Shown here one piece after another: positions 11,893 to 24,000 of a DNA stretch of 64,000 nt (positions are counted from its first letter, which is position 1; each line of letters opens with the position of its first letter). Made by a program: the position numbers and the translations under genes. This DNA is from Pagrus major (taxonomy: Eukaryota > Chordata > Actinopteri > Spariformes > Sparidae), in the NCBI RefSeq assembly GCF_040436345.1, contig NC_133230.1, positions 17,184,197-17,248,196 on the forward strand, read 5' to 3'. The notes beneath the pieces are model-generated. The model saw nothing but the letters and a program-made list of their open reading frames with translations. It was not told the origin of the DNA and did not search any database.

Positions 11893-12408
11893 CTAATGAC
11901 ATGTTGGCAGTAACTACATTACTTAAGTAGAATTTTGAGGCATTTGTACTTAAGTATTTCCATTTTCTGCTACTTTACATGTCCACTCCACTACAGATGG
12001 AGGCAAATATTGTACTCCACTGCATTTATTTGATAACTTCAGTCACTAGTTACTTTGACGACTGACTGCTGCGTCAAAGCCAACGCAGCACATTTTTAAA
12101 TTAATATATTTTATTGGCAATCCTATTAAAAAACACAGTGACCATCAGGAAAAGTTGAATATTAGATCCTATAATTGGTGGAACCATAGTATACAGTATA
12201 TACATAAATGTAAAAACATATATATAATTTACTTTAACTTGTACATTTGATACTTTGAAGTACATTTAATATCAGATACTTTAAGACTTTCACTTAAGTA
12301 TTATTTGTATTTTACCTTTACTTTTACCAAGTAAGTAATATTTTGATATAATATCTTCTAATATCTACTTTTACTCAAGTATGACTATTGTTTTTTTTTA
12401 CAACACTG
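11893..12408 (+). mobile_element. hAT-like element (copy 3)
   Basis: Nearly full-length copy of the family at 8789, ending CAACACTG. It shares TTTATTTGATAACTTCAGTC, ACTAGTTAC, AGTATACAGTATA, TTTAATATCAGATACTTTAA and TTTTACTCAAGTATGACT in the same order and orientation. Confidence 0.65.
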
Positions 12409-12777
12409 CATTATAGTATACCTTATACTATGTTTAGGTTAGGTGGCTATCAGTAGCCAATATGCTAGCATCTATTATGTATTGTTTTTGACAATCTTAT
12501 TAAGTTTTCATGTTTTGGAATCAAGCTAATATTTGGAAACCAGGCATTTTGAACCATATTGCAAACATAAGAAGCCGACCTGCTGAAGTGTTCAGTCCAA
12601 AGCTGACTACTAACCACAGTGAATTAGTGGGCAGGTGAAATTTCCTCTACAGGGGATTAATTTATGTGCAATACTCAAATGAAATACACAGTCAAACTAG
12701 TTGAAAGTGTACCAAGTTGAATATGAAATAAAGCCAACAGGAAATTCTTCTGGGACAAAACATTTGTTTAGACATCT

Positions 12778-12783
12778 TTTATT
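12778..12783 (-). terminator. Candidate polyadenylation signal of col10a1
   Basis: TTTATT on the plus strand reads AATAAA on the minus strand, about 630 bases after the col10a1 stop codon. It would give a 3' UTR of ordinary length. Confidence 0.45.
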
Positions 12784-13413
12784 TTGGTCATTATGCTTTA
12801 CATGACATAATGCATGTTCAGGGATATAACAATGTTGCTGGTAGTTTGTGTTTGTATGACAGTATTCTGGTGACTCATCATAATGGTCAATTTGACCATT
12901 ACCATTTCACAATATTCAAGTCACATACAAGGATAACAGTTACGACATGTTGCACAGAAAGTATTTGTGTACTTTTAATAAGATTATTGGTCACTCAAAC
13001 AAAAACAAGCTGGTACAAAAACAAACAAAAAGAAAGAAAGAAAGAACAGACAAACACTAAATTAGGAATCACCAGTTGAATCAGTATAAAAGTACCAGAG
13101 TGGAAAAGAAAAAATCAGGACACAACACAGTTATAACACCTCAATTTCACATGCTGTCTCCATTACAAAAGCTCACTGGTAACTTTGTGGATTGCTTCCC
13201 CCATCCCTGATCACCTGTTTTTATAAATTAGTTTTCCTTCTTCTTAGCACCTATTTCTTGTAGTTTTCAAGTCAAGATGCTACTATTCCTCAAAGAAGGG
13301 TGAACTGCCTGTCTGCTTGGCTGAGGAAAAAAATAACAGGGAGTTGACTTTAATTTGAGAAATAGATTGCAAATTTAGTTGGTTGGCTTTTTGGGAACTA
13401 CTGTATCAACGTA

Positions 13414-16400
13414 TCACGTTGAAGCAATGAGGAACCCAGAGAAAGAGCAGTGGACATTCTCGGCAGCAAAGACACCATTGGCCTCGTCATCAGGGATCTG
13501 GACGTAGACTGTGTCCTGCTCATCGAGCAGAAGGACAGCACTGCCGGACATCTGGTCCAGGAAGCCCTTGTTGTACTCATCATAAGTGAACATAACAGGC
13601 TGGCCGTTCTTGTACAGAGCCACCAGGGCATGAGCACCATTGACATGGATGCTGTAGGAGAAGTAGTAAACTCCAGGAACCTGGCAAGTGAAAATGCCAC
13701 TCTCGGGGTCATAGTGATTCTCAGCATTGTACACTATCTGGTCAAACTTAATGGGGGTGCCAGCAGCAGGGTAGGGGGTAGCCAGAGATGCAGTGAAAGC
13801 AGACATGGGGGACTTAACCATAACCTCAGCCATTCCCATGCCCTTCTCAAACACAACCTCACCAGGAGGACCAGGGGGACCAGGAGGGCCAGCTGGGCCA
13901 GCTTCTCCATCAGCACCAGGCTCACCAGGCTGACCAGGGGGACCCTCGGGTCCAGAAATACCCTTGGCAGACAGACCAGCAGGGCCGGGAGCACCAGGGA
14001 GACCTGGGTGTCCCTTAAGGCCAGGAGCACCAGAAGGACCTTGAGGTCCGGAAGGTCCTCGGGAACCAGGGGCGCCATCAGAACCAGACGCACCTGGCTC
14101 ACCTGCACGACCGGGATGACCTTTGGGTCCAGCAGGGCCAGGAATACCTGGGGCACCTGGGGTACCTGGGGCACCTCCATTGCCTTTGTCACCTGTGGGT
14201 CCAGTGGCTCCTCTGGGTCCAGGAGGACCAGCTGCGCCTGGATAACCCTGCTTGCCTGCGAATCCCTGTGGTCCCTGATCTCCCTTATTTCCCTTAGGTC
14301 CCTGAGCTCCAGTTGCACCTGTGTCACCTTTAGGGCCAGCAGCGCCAGACTCACCCTGGAAACCTCTTACACCCTGAGGTCCAGTAGGACCAGTGGGGCC
14401 AGTGGCACCAGTAGCACCAGTATAACCAGTTGGACCTTGCTCACCCTTTGCACCTGTGGCACCTGTGGCACCTGTAGCTCCCCTATCTCCCTTCTCTCCA
14501 TTTGCACCTGGCTTTCCATATCCGGGGACTCCAGGGGCACCTGTTGCCCCACTAGGTCCCTGGTGGCCTTTAGGGCCAGCTGCACCAGGCAGACCTGGGG
14601 CACCATTCTCACCTGGTTTACCTGGTTGACCTACACCTGGGGCACCAGTGTGTCCCTTGGGTCCCATTGGCCCCATTGGACCTGTGGCACCATCTCTACC
14701 TGGCATACCTGACTTGCCTGACTCACCGGGTGCACCTGGTTTTCCTGGCTTTCCAATTCCAGCTGCACCTGGCTCACCAGATGGGCCCATGGGACCTTCA
14801 GGTCCTGTCTCACCCTGAGCACCAGGAACTCCCACCCCTCTATCACCCTTTGCACCTGGCAGTCCAGGTACACCTGGATGTCCCTTCAGACCAGACTCTC
14901 CTCTAGGTCCCATGGGTCCAGGATGCCCTGAAGGTCCGGGCTTGCCAGTAGCAGAGAGGCCAGCGGGTCCAGGGCTTCCAGAAGATCCAGGGACTCCCCT
15001 TGGTCCCTGAGGACCAGTGGCTCCGGTGTCTCCCTTCTGACCAGGGGCTCCATCGCTGCCAGGTTTGCCAGGTCCACCTGGGGATCCAGGTTTGCCAGCA
15101 ATAGAGCGACCGGGGGCTCCAGGAGTTCCAGGGGGTCCTTGGGGTCCAGGCTCACCTTCAACACTCTCACCTGGGGCGCCAGGAGGGCCAGCAGGTCCCT
15201 CAGGGCCGGGCTCACCTGGAGGACCAGGCTCACCTGCCACTGACACCACTGTGAAGAGTGAAACAGTGACCATCATCAATACCACCAAATACAAACAAGC
15301 AACAACAAACCCCCCCAAAAAACAGGTGATAATGGAAACAGGCAATGAGGAAGCACTCATCAACTGTGTGTTGCAGATTAATATCACTATAAAAGTTACA
15401 CCTGTAATGTGTTGGTATCAAAACCTTTTGTTTATTTTTCACTGCATTGTAATAGAAATGTTAACTTATAGTCTGTGCATCACATTCACACAATGATATC
15501 TTAGATTACAGGATCTAGTATCTCTAGTGCCTCTAATTATATCCTACTCGTGTACTAAAAAACTACAAGAACATGGATGTACTGGCCAACTCTCAGGCCA
15601 GAGTGTGTGTGAATGTGAATGAGTTTTGGCAGTGTCTTGTTGACAAACAACATGGCTGTTCAACAATCAAAAGGCAAAATTCAAGAAAATTGCTTGAATG
15701 AATGTTATTCTCATGCTTAGCTTTAGTTAAGAGTTAAAATGATGGATGCATTTAGAAAGTGACTTAATTTGATCTTATGTCAATTAAATTTAATTCCTGG
15801 AGGTGGGGCAGGTTTTATTCCTAGAAACCAATCTTGTAGATTTGCGGTCTGACTACATGGTGCTGGCTCATTGTTGCAATTTTACAAAACCCTTTTTCAA
15901 ATCTTAAACTTTTAGATAATTTAAAATAAATGTTGAGTTTTGTCTCTGCATTGTTTTTTTACACACATATATAATGCATATTTAGGCCTTAATTTAATTA
16001 TTATATAGAAAATGTATCAATAAAATACAAATATTTTAACATTTGTTTTAAACAATACACTACATGCTATTTTTCCACACTGTACTGTACAGAGAGATAT
16101 CTTGTGACTTGTTTGTGAAATGGTCAAAATGAGAGAGAGCCTATTTTTTATTTGCTGCCTTCATGTGGTCACATGTGTTTGGGTGTAAAAGGCTCACTCC
16201 TTGCCTAACTGCAGTCGAGTTTGGATAAATCCAAACAGATGTTTCTACTTCTGTGTGAAGCGGGCACACCCAAACAAACCGCACTGCTGGGTGACTGGAC
16301 TGTAATTGTCAGTGTCAAACTAAAAATAATTCACTAACAGCTACTCTCTCAAATAGAAATAGCAGCATGTTGATCACGTAACAGCAACATTGCATATTTT

Positions 16401-17233
16401 ATGTTGCAGGGTCACACCATAATTAACATTTTGTGCAGTAACAAACGTTTTTGTGGGATTCTGAATATACAAGAAATAAACAGATAAAATGATTTTTAAA
16501 AAATATGCCAAAATCATTATGCTCCTCAAAATGTTAGATGTTGAGCACATCAAGCAATAGAAGAGATGAGTGATTCCTCAGAGATGCTGATCATGGAAAG
16601 AGCATTTTGTAGCAGATAGAAAATGAGAAAGAAATGCTGCTAAAGACCTACAAAATTTCATAAAAATGTGAAAAACCTTTAAGTTTATTTATCCAATCCT
16701 TCGACTTCCAGAAAAATAAAAATCTGCACTGACTAAATGAGCATTTCTCATTCAAATCCTAGCTCAAAATGAACTGGATGTGATTGGAGAAGCATGCACA
16801 CTGCTGCAGCCAATCAGAGCAAGAGGCAACTCCAGAGCAAGGTGGAGTTCAGTTTTCAAAGTAAAGCGCAGCTGGTTGTGCACTGCTTGCTTCTAGTTGC
16901 CAAAACAGAGATGCCGGTTTTGCTACTTGAAGATTTAAAGGTAAGTAAGGCATGACTGTCACAAAATGTTGCTCAAGTAAAGAGTAAAAGTAAAATGTTT
17001 AGTGATGAAAGTCTGACTTTAGAGGAAACTTGAGCAGGAGAAATGCTAGCATGCTCCATTGTCAGAAAGGTTGTACAGAGAGCAGGAGGCTGTGTGTTCT
17101 TACCGTGGCTCTTCACAGAGTAGGGCTGGTATTGAGGGGCAGCCTTCACCATCTTCTTCACCACATATCCTTTCCCATGGGCTGCAGCCAGGGCCGCCAT
17201 TAGGAGGACGATGCTTGCTACTCGTAAGTCCAT
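13414..17233 (-). CDS. col10a1: Collagen type X alpha 1 chain
   Basis: Short-chain network collagen of hypertrophic cartilage and developing bone. Coding exons on the minus strand are 17233-17104 and 15248-13414; the intron has GT at 17103 and AG at 15249-15250, and the junction splits a valine codon ([11 protein letters not shown]). Total 654 aa, against about 680 in human. Residues 1-18 form a signal peptide ([16 protein letters not shown]); a short NC2 segment includes YQPYSVKSH, comparable to the mammalian NC2 end. Gly-X-Y repeats run from Gly49 to about residue 510 with a few interruptions. The C-terminal NC1/C1q domain is about 520-654 ([60 protein letters not shown]). A single very large exon for the triple helix plus NC1 is the family's gene structure. 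Teleosts often have two copies; I cannot say which this is. Confidence 0.96.
15249..17103 (-). other. col10a1 intron 2
   Basis: About 1.85 kb between the two coding exons. Mostly AT-rich. On the plus strand it contains a CCAAT motif (16810-16814), an ATG in fair context (16911) and a strong donor (gtaagt at 16941), reported as a separate finding. Confidence 0.8.
16809..16940 (+). promoter_or_regulatory. Candidate antisense promoter and first exon inside col10a1 intron
   Basis: GCCAATCAGA lies at 16809-16818. About 100 bases on, an ATG at 16911 with G at -3 opens ten codons ([10 protein letters not shown]), ending exactly at AAG/gtaagt (donor at 16941). No downstream partner exon was recognised. 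It could be a chance ATG before a cryptic donor, a non-coding RNA start, or a real short first exon. Confidence 0.25.
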
Positions 17234-17248
17234 CTTACAAAGTCCAAC
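17234..17248 (-). other. col10a1: col10a1 5' UTR part of exon 2
   Basis: A 3' splice site (CCCTGCAG) precedes GTTGGACTTTGTAAG, which leads directly into the start ATG at 17233. This start is chosen because the signal peptide follows at once. Confidence 0.7.
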
Positions 17249-17647
17249 CTGCAGGGAAAAAAAGCAAGAAGACAGTCAGCACAGCCACTCTCAAGATACG
17301 AAGTGTCAGCAAACTTTCTCTCTAGTTTTGAGTCATTTTTCAGAGATTAAAAACTTTCTTAGCTAAATGTACAGGCTGTGCATCTTTACTGAAACTCAAC
17401 AGATGGCAAATAAACTCTGTTTAGTTTAAATAAGTTTAAGGAGCAGGGAGAGAATTTCAGTTTTTGGATTCAGTTAGAGCATCCTGGATGCTTCAAGACT
17501 CTCTGAATATCATCCAGGAAGCTCTTAGCCAGCCAAAATCTGCCTCCCTGCTCCAGGAACAACTCGAGGCCTAGACGAAGCATCTAGATGCTGCCTGCGC
17601 TCCTCCAGAGACAGAGCTGTTTAGAGAGGAAGAGAAAGCCCACATAC

Positions 17648-17740
17648 CTGCATCCAAAGTGGGGAAAGTCAGTCTCTTCAGCACCAGTGATCTCCTGGTG
17701 CTACTGTATATCCTTAGGGTAGGAGCACAAGTGAGGATAT
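17648..17740 (-). other. col10a1: col10a1 non-coding exon 1
   Basis: On the minus strand a donor (GATGCAG/gtatgtg, exon end 17648) lies about 120 bases below a TATA box at 17767-17774, leaving about 90 bases for a leader exon. A small untranslated first exon is usual for this gene. The upper boundary is estimated from the TATA position. Confidence 0.6.
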
Positions 17741-17766
17741 GCTGTCTTCCAGTACAATGATGTGGG

Positions 17767-17774
17767 TATTTATA
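17767..17774 (-). promoter_or_regulatory. col10a1: TATA box of col10a1
   Basis: TATAAATA on the minus strand, 25-35 bases upstream of the inferred transcription start and above the leader-exon donor. Tissue-restricted genes such as collagen X often have TATA promoters. Confidence 0.65.
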
Positions 17775-20654
17775 CCATATCTGCCCCTCGCATCATTAAA
17801 AAAAAAGAAAAAGCCCCCACCACGCAAGTACCTCCCTCCTCAGAGCTAGGCTGTAATTAGCAGACAGATCTGCCCAAAGCGGGCATGTCACATCAGGGTG
17901 CCTCCATGTCTTGAGTATCCAGACACATGATTATCACTTATTTCAGTCCTTCTTCTGAACTAGAAAATAATCATGTTCGAAGTAAGAAAAAATAAATAAA
18001 TGAATACACAAGCAAAGAACACAAACGAGCTCTGCGGGGAGAATAAACTTAATCCACTAACACCTTTACATTTCCAGTCTTTTTACACTTATATTTACCC
18101 TTTTTCCAGCAACATTTAATTTTTTTATGCCCAGGATGTGTCTATATTTATGAATGTTTATAACACCCCCTGTTTAAATATGACAACGTCTGAAAATAGC
18201 CAAAACTCATCTATAAAAAACAACACCAGATTTGTAGTAGCACCTGTGTAGCTTCACAGAGCTTTCATTGAGGATATACAGTGCTAGACACATCTGCAAA
18301 TTTACATCTTGTCCAGCCGGCTGGCCCATACCTTTCCTGGCTGTCTGGCCACCACCACCCCCGCTGTGATAAGGTAAACAGGGGAAATGGTGGGGTCATG
18401 GATGAAAGGTACTGTAGGTTTGGATTAAAAGCAAATAATTAGGTTTATTCCTGATGCAATCCCCTCTTTTAAGGGATTCACATGTTCTCATTTATTTAGT
18501 GTTGTTCATTTCCTGTTCCTATTTGGTCGGTGTGTCATGAAGACAAAGTTGCGTTGATTTCAGCCTCTATTTCAGGGTGAACACTTTTTCTTAACTTGTG
18601 TTTTTTGTTAGCGTTTCACCCTCAAAACAGCTAATAAAACTATATAAGGAGCCACTGGAAAAGACATTTGGGCTTGTTTCAGTGCAGCCTTGTGAATGCA
18701 ACCCAGTGTGCAACAACCCTCACATGCAGTACTGATGTTTGGACACCAGAGGGCAGGTTTTACTGTTGCACAGCACCTCTCCATGGAGCAGGGTGCTGCT
18801 GTTCTGCAGAGGAGAAGGGGCCATGCCCCTGTGGTCACTTGTTATTTTTGGTCCCCTCTGTGCATATACATCATCAGAGGTTTCAGGCCTATTCCTACAA
18901 TTACAGCTGCTTTCTGTCGTGATGTTGTATTTCCTCAATCAGCTCTATCCTCCTGTATTATCCTCCCTCACCCTCACCCTCCACCTTGCCTTGCTTACTT
19001 TGAGATCCTCCAACTGTAATTTCTCAATTTCAGCCCGGCCACATAGGAAATGCATACACCCAAATAATCACATGTTCTCAAGCACACAAGTGGCCATAAA
19101 CGTTGTGTAGGGTACCATCCCAGAATGTTCCTGAACATAAGACCATTTAAGGTTCCTATGTCCTTATAATGTACATCCATACTGCTGACAGCATACACTT
19201 TGTGTATTTTCAGAAAAGACGATCACGAGTTGCCTGATTGAAGGCTTCGGTATGTTTCTATATGAGGCGTTTATACAACACGTGAGTGTGACAGGCGTCT
19301 TTCACAGGAGCCATAATTAAAGATTCTACAACATGGCGCTCGTTTGAACTTTTTTTTGTGTAAATTAGACCAAATTATCTGCAATTTTCCAAAGTGCTAC
19401 CTTACCCCGGCTTACAGCACTTAATCATGTTTGGCAAGCATTGTTTAAGTTTGCCCTTCCTGTCAAATAAAACAGAAAGTAATTTGCGATCTTCATTTCC
19501 AAATGTTTGAAATTGTGTTCATAGCCCAGACAGGGGTGACGACTGACAGCAAAGGGGGCAGACAGACTACCTGAGGCTGTGTCATCATGATGGAGAATCG
19601 TCACATTACATGTGCACGTGCAACTCAAGCAGGAGGAGGATCACACTTGTGCCAGTATCATAAAATGCAAGTCATATTGTTCACTTTGACTGCACACGTT
19701 TGGCCTCGCTTTATCAGCTGCACTGTATGTATCCAGCTTTTGAAGCTTCCTTTTGTGACTGAATGTCTGGTGAATGGCACACTATGTGTTCCCTGTGGCA
19801 TCAGTTTTGATATTTTATAGCCATACTGTATTATTACATTTAAAATCTCTTTATGTTGGTGCCCCATGATGAGGTCCAGCCATGCCAGATTTAGTCAAAT
19901 TTAGATGAAATGACAGAGCAAGAGAGGGTGGAGTTAGGATTTTATATGTTTATAGGTTCAGATGATTCAGTTTATTTATGTTTTTCAAACATTCTGCTGC
20001 TAAACCACTGCAACAGAGCCTCTCTGTTTTTAGTTCCCATGTTCTGAGAACAATGATTCATCTCTTTATGAACAAAACAGAGACAACAACCTGCATCGGC
20101 ATGTGAGCCATTGTAGAGGCAGACATATCCATGCTGAGCCTTGGAACCAGAGTGTACTTTGGCTTGAGGAAGACTTGAATTAACAGTGTAATTTTGATGT
20201 TGTTTATAACCTCACAGCATATTTTTTTTGTTTTCTAAACACGCCACTGTGCTCGTTTGTGAAGGACTTTGTGTCCTTGGTCTTCTAGTGGCAGAATGGA
20301 AGGCTGAGGCAGAGCGCCCTCTGCTCTGCTCATTTCAGCACCGCAGCAGCTTGATGTGGTGGGCAGACTTCATTGTAATAACCATTAGGAATTAGGTCCT
20401 CAAACTGGAGGCGGTGACGTCGCTTTGCTCTTATATTGTCGAGATACCCTCGCTGTAAAATACGCACATGCTTTCAGTTTCATGCACACTGGATATATGA
20501 CCCGAAACGCTTTTACTGGCTTTAGTAGAATAAGAAAATAGCTAATTATGAATATGACACACCCAAAGTCACCGAGAGCACATGAGAGCTTCACAGTTTC
20601 AGGATTGCAATGAGTTCAGATTTTATTTTATATTTGTTTATGTGATAACGCCTC

Positions 20655-21030
20655 AGAAAGTAACTAAGTATAAGATTCGAGATGCTTTACTTTGAGTATT
20701 TCCATTTTATTATATACTATATGACTTCCTCCACTACATTTCAGAGCGAAATACTCCACTCTCCACTACATTTGTTCGACAGCTTTAGGTACTGGTTAAT
20801 TTGCTGATTTAGATCATTAATACACAATATAATAAACTAGAAGGGTACTCAGTAGAGCGCAGACCTCTGCCAAGGCCCAACAGTCCACTTTAATTCAGTC
20901 ACTAATGCAATATCCCATTTGTTATCGTGTTGTAGTACATTTAAGTAAAATGAAACAGAGTATTTCTAAACTACTGCTACTTTTATCTAAGTAAAAGATC
21001 ACAGCACGACTTGTACTACTGGTACCTGTT
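20655..21030 (+). mobile_element. hAT-like element (copy 4), interrupted
   Basis: Contains AGTAACTAAGTA, TTTGAGTATTTCCATTTTAT, CTCCACTACATTTCAGAG, CTCCACTACATTTGTTCGAC and AGCTTTAGGTACTGGTTA of the family at 8789. Its middle carries a fragment of a different repeat (20846-20886), a probable nested insertion. Confidence 0.6.
20846..20886 (-). repeat. Fragment of the CGCCAAGG-type interspersed repeat
   Basis: Read on the minus strand this is GGGCCTTGGCAGAGGTCTGC followed by GCTCTACTGAGTACCCTTCT, matching the right part of the copy at 45225-45408 (GGCGGAGGTATGCACTCTAC, TGAGTGCCATTCTAGTT). Confidence 0.6.
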
Positions 21031-24000
21031 TAGAAGAATTACTCAATTCATGTTATTATCTCTTACAGAAATAAATTGAAAAGAAAGATTAAGAAAAAAA
21101 CATGGGAAGCCATGACTGGGCAAACTTTCTTTTTCTGACCCCTGTAGAGGACATAGGTTGGCACTCTGAGGTCCAGTTTACTGTACAGGCCTTTGTCCAT
21201 ATCTGACAACAGCCTGTGGATTTAAATTCCCTCGAGAGCACTTCTGGACAGTGTTACTGGCAATGTTTGTGATGTTTGCGCTTGTACTCGACAATGATAA
21301 CAGTGTTTGGAAGTAAGGTTTTCGCATTTTGTCTGTTTTTGTGTGCTCTAGTGCACAGGAATTGATGTTTCTGGTTTCTTTGCCGTGCTGACCGAGGCTC
21401 AACCCACACCCAAGAGGAGAACATAATTGGCGGTTGATGTAAGGGGACCCGACCGAGCACGTGAGTTAAGCAACGGCTAAAGATACACCATCACGGCTGG
21501 GATACAAATTTAATGTTTCAATAAACTCCACGGACCACTAAGAGCTACTTTAAACTTTATGAATGGCAGACTTGACGGGGGCCCTTGTGAGTGATTGGTG
21601 GAGAAATTACAGGGCCCCGAAAACAAACATGGACCCAAATGGAGCCGGAAGTGTAAAAGTAACTAAAAAATGGCGGTAGTGGTGATGGTAGCCATAGAGA
21701 TGAGGGTTAATGTCTGGGAGGTAACCCAGTTTGAAACCCAGAATGGCAGGAAAATGGGGGGAGGGATGAGAAAGCAGTTGGATGTCCTTCGACAGCTCCC
21801 AGGTGTGAATGCATGTGAAGCAAGAGCCGGAGACAGCCAAAGTGTCCAGTTGTGTAAAAACATAAACCTACCGTGTAATCAAGTTGGAAAGAGTTTAAAA
21901 TTTGCGCTCACAAGCTGGTTGTGATCTTATCACCAGTCTGCTGGATGTGGCAAGAACTTTTTTGCCGCTCAACCAAGTGCCACTTTATCTCGACTCGATT
22001 TGATTGTTTCCATGGTTAAATTTGCTGAAAGTTTATTTCTGGAAAGGTCTGACTCAGCTGCTGGTTTGAGGAAATCAGAGTTTGAGTTTCAGCTGCCAAA
22101 AACTAATTTAACCGCTCAGCCAGACAGTTTATGGGGTGGGCAAAGCAGCACTTGTGCGCACAATTTACTGCCAAGGTAAAAAGTTCAGAGCAACACATAT
22201 AGATATTATTTTCATCCTTGTTTTGTGGAAACAATCTCTGCTTGTTATTCTTTATATTATAACTTTCCACTGTTCTTTGGATCATCTCGCCTTGTCTTCC
22301 AAGTTAAAAAAAATTCCCAGTCAAACAGAAGACAGACTTCTCGGAGTATCTGATTATTGTGGGATCATTTTAAAGATATCAAAGTTAAATAAAACCACCT
22401 TAATGGGATTTTCAGCGCTTAAGTGTAGATGGCGGAGTCCTGTATTTAAGGATAATGACTAATCCTCAACATCAAGCCTGCCAAAATTTCAGGTTTCACT
22501 GTCTATATCAGGCAGCGTCAGCCATTTCACAACAAATGCCCCGGGAAAAAAAAGAGTGGAGAAGAAGAGTGGAGTGTGAAAGACACGAGGATGAAAACGC
22601 CCGGCTCTCTTATTGCAGAGGTGGATTTATATTTGACTTGTCAGTTCATAATTACATTTGACTCAAGCACACACTGCAGTAGGAATGTGTGCGTGTGGGG
22701 AAATGACACTTACTGTGTCTGAAATGCAAAGCGACAACCAAGGAACAATGTTTATACAACACAATGTCACCTCGCTCTCTGCAGCACATAGTTAGCACTG
22801 CACCATAACGACTTGCGGAGAGAAAAGACAAGTGTTGGTTCTGTACGCTATATTTGTTTCCAGCCAAGTCTGTCTCAAAATATATGGAGGAGCCAAACTG
22901 TTAGTTAGTGCCCACACAATTCACATATCTCTCCTCGTGGTGTTTGTTTATAGACCACGGGAAGTTTAATGTACAGTACACTATGTCCATACAACAATGC
23001 TCCGGTCAAAGTCTCGATCCGGTCGGTGTGGTTTGGAGGTTTGTTTTGCTGGCTGATGGACAGTGAGTGGGCTGATAGTCTGACCGGAGCCAGAAACAGT
23101 GGCCTTCACTGAGTCTAAATGGGAATCGTTCCACATTATATAACATACACAAACAATATCATCCTGTCTGCCCTCAATTAACAACATAATAAAAGTAAGA
23201 ATGCATAAAGAGTTCTTTTATGACCAGCTGCAACCTCAAAATGTTTATTCTTAAATATATATTTATGATAAGTCCTTTTATTTTTAATATTTAAGTATGT
23301 TTAACATTTTACTGATAATACCAGCATACTTTTACTTAAGTAAAATGTCTGAAGCCTGCACCCCAAGCAGACTCCCTGGAAAGCTGCAGAAAGTTCATTT
23401 GAGGCCCCTTATGGTCTCGATTAATTGCAGGTTTGAACAGCCTTCAGCACTCACAGACCTTCCCTTAAAGGTGTAATTTGTAGAATATGGCCAGTATTCG
23501 AAGGTAGCTCCAAAAACATAGGGGGCAGCATGTCACCAGTGTAAACTGCTGCTCTTTGCTAGCAATCCTTGGCTGCAGCAAGCTACCATTAGCTATTTAG
23601 ATCATGGCTCATTTAGCCGTGGAGCCAGCGGCCCTGGAGTTTGTCAGGTCACAGGGGGAGTCACCACAGGCGACGGGGCCCAACTCAACAGGATTTTGCA
23701 GCCTGACATGAGAGTGAACACAGCTGGACGCTGAACTGGGGCTGAACACAGCCTCCAAGACCGACGGCGGTCATTATGACAACAGGAGATACAGTACAGA
23801 GGTGATTTACAGTGGCTCTGACCGTGACTTTGGGGATGGCAAGACAGGGCAGGAGGGGACATGAGAGGCGTGCAGCTGGAGAGAGGCGACACAGAGTTGG
23901 ATATCAGTGGGTGAAAAGGGTGTGTAGAGCTTGAATATTTTCACATCTCACTTGGTGAACTGAGGAAACCCTTTATACAACTTCATGACCCTTGTAGTCC

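Larger units (their letters stand above)
8191..12777. other. Repeat-rich intergenic region between convergent marcks and col10a1
   Basis: No gene is supported. It holds three copies of the hAT-like element (8.8, 11.1 and 11.9 kb), one hairpin element (11.6 kb) and a CT microsatellite near 10.88 kb. The end of a TTAA/CCTTT-type element may lie at 9.90-9.93 kb. Confidence 0.65.

Noticed and set aside
13450-14712. 420-codon open frame on the plus strand opposite col10a1
   Set aside because: It is the complement of the Gly-X-Y repeat. Glycine and proline codons read in complement rarely give stops, and the product is a low-complexity Ser/Thr/Arg string.
13800-15200. Regularly spaced short repeats that could suggest a CRISPR-like array
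   Set aside because: The period is 9 bases and encodes Gly-X-Y collagen; not a repeat-spacer structure.
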